Positions 5,779 through 6,332 of a stretch of 6,332 nucleotides of DNA are shown in pieces (within the stretch, counting starts at the first letter, position 1; each line of letters starts with the position of its first letter). The position numbers and the translations under genes are program-made. A model generated the notes under the pieces. It was given only the letters and a program-made list of their open reading frames with translations, searched no databases and was not told the DNA's origin. This DNA comes from Candidatus Parcubacteria bacterium (lineage in GTDB: Bacteria > Patescibacteriota > Minisyncoccia > Phycocordibacterales > SBAW01): the NCBI GenBank assembly GCA_019661855.1, contig JAIFWM010000039.1, forward strand, positions 1-6,332. Direction: 5' to 3'.

Positions 5779-6332
5779 ATGAAAAAAGCACTCATCACCG
5801 GTTCAGCAGGATTAATAGGGTCTGAAGCGGCCCGTTTTTTTGCAAAACAAGGCTACACAATTGTCGGCATCGACAATGACATGCGCAAATATTTTTTTGG
5901 TGAGGAGGCAAGTACTCACTGGAACGGTGATCTGCTTAAAAAAGAGTTGGGCGACTCCTATACGCAATACGAAATAGATATCCGCGATCGTGACGCAGTG
6001 GAGTCGATTGTTAAAGAACATACACCCGACATAGTCATTCACACTGCTGCTCAACCGAGTCACGACTGGGCAGCTAAAGAGCCGCACACCGATTTTTCGG
6101 TTAATGCTCTTGGCACGCTCACGATACTTGAGGCAGTGCGTCTCTATGCGCCCAAGGCCACTTTTATTTTTACTTCGACCAACAAGGTGTATGGCGACAG
6201 ACCCAACTCTCTGCCTTTGGTTGAAAAGGAGACACGGTGGGAGGTGGATGAAAAGCATCCATACTTTAAAGGTATTGATGAGCAGATGTCCATTGACCAA
6301 ACTTTGCATAGTATTTTTGGCGTCTCTCCTCT
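5779..6332 (+). CDS. NAD-dependent epimerase, CDP-paratose 2-epimerase-like (extended SDR); 3' end outside window
   Basis: The frame is open from the ATG at 5779 to the window edge: 184 whole codons plus two bases. The start is supported by AGGA six bases upstream and by the immediate Rossmann fold: MKKALITGSAGLIGSE with the dinucleotide site at 7-14, then GIDND (30-34). IHTAAQPSHDWA (87-98) and FTSTNKVYGDRPN (131-143) match the CDP-paratose (CDP-tyvelose) 2-epimerase-like branch, as do ETRWE (151-155), GIDEQMSID (165-173) and HSIFG (177-181). That family inverts C2 of a CDP-3,6-dideoxyhexose, and many bacterial relatives of unknown substrate share these motifs. Full length would be roughly 340-350 residues. 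Two oddities sit at the right end: the catalytic Tyr position of Y-G-x-S-K is Phe (F180), and the expected Lys position reads Pro (P184). It follows the previous SDR gene by eight bases and is a distant paralogue of it. The family is likely; the substrate is unproven. Confidence 0.85.
   Translation, partial: MKKALITGSAGLIGSEAARFFAKQGYTIVGIDNDMRKYFFGEEASTHWNGDLLKKELGDSYTQYEIDIRDRDAVESIVKEHTPDIVIHTAAQPSHDWAAKEPHTDFSVNALGTLTILEAVRLYAPKATFIFTSTNKVYGDRPNSLPLVEKETRWEVDEKHPYFKGIDEQMSIDQTLHSIFGVSP

Noticed and set aside
5812..6309. 165-codon open frame on the minus strand
   Set aside because: It lies wholly opposite the well-supported epimerase gene, shows no recognisable motif and has a composition typical of an antisense shadow.

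Overview
The window is a run of six same-strand (+) protein-coding genes for building and exporting a surface carbohydrate. The first and last genes are cut by the window edges. Coding density is very high: most genes overlap or sit within a few bases of each other, and the only real gap is 94 bases (3837-3930). I see no RNA genes, mobile elements or CRISPR, and no sign that stop codons are recoded. The compact genes, the GtrA unit fused to a multi-membrane-span protein, the stripped-down sugar dehydrogenase and the patchy Shine-Dalgarno sites look like a Patescibacteria/CPR genome, perhaps of the Parcubacteria group. That is an impression from family resemblance, not a proven placement.

Left block (1-3836): the synthetase part of a glutamine-dependent asparagine synthase (AsnB family; its glutaminase domain lies off the left edge); a GtrA-like flippase domain fused to a large GT-C-type membrane glycosyltransferase, starting in an ATGA overlap; and a small SAM-dependent methyltransferase overlapping the end of that gene. 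A weak Rho-independent terminator follows (about 3847-3878).

Right block (3931-6332): probably a second transcription unit with a candidate promoter directly in front of its first start codon. It encodes an unusually short UDP-glucose/GDP-mannose 6-dehydrogenase family protein, an extended SDR resembling UDP-glucuronate decarboxylases/epimerases, and the first 184 residues of a second extended SDR resembling CDP-paratose 2-epimerase.

Inferred working scheme: the dehydrogenase oxidises a nucleotide sugar to a uronate, the two SDRs decarboxylate, epimerise or otherwise modify nucleotide sugars, the AsnB-like enzyme may amidate a sugar acid, the methyltransferase may cap or decorate the glycan, and the GtrA/GT-C protein may flip or use a lipid-linked sugar at the membrane. 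The most unusual items are the GtrA::GT-C fusion and the 262-residue dehydrogenase, which keeps every recognisable catalytic residue but lacks the C-terminal domain and part of the Rossmann domain.
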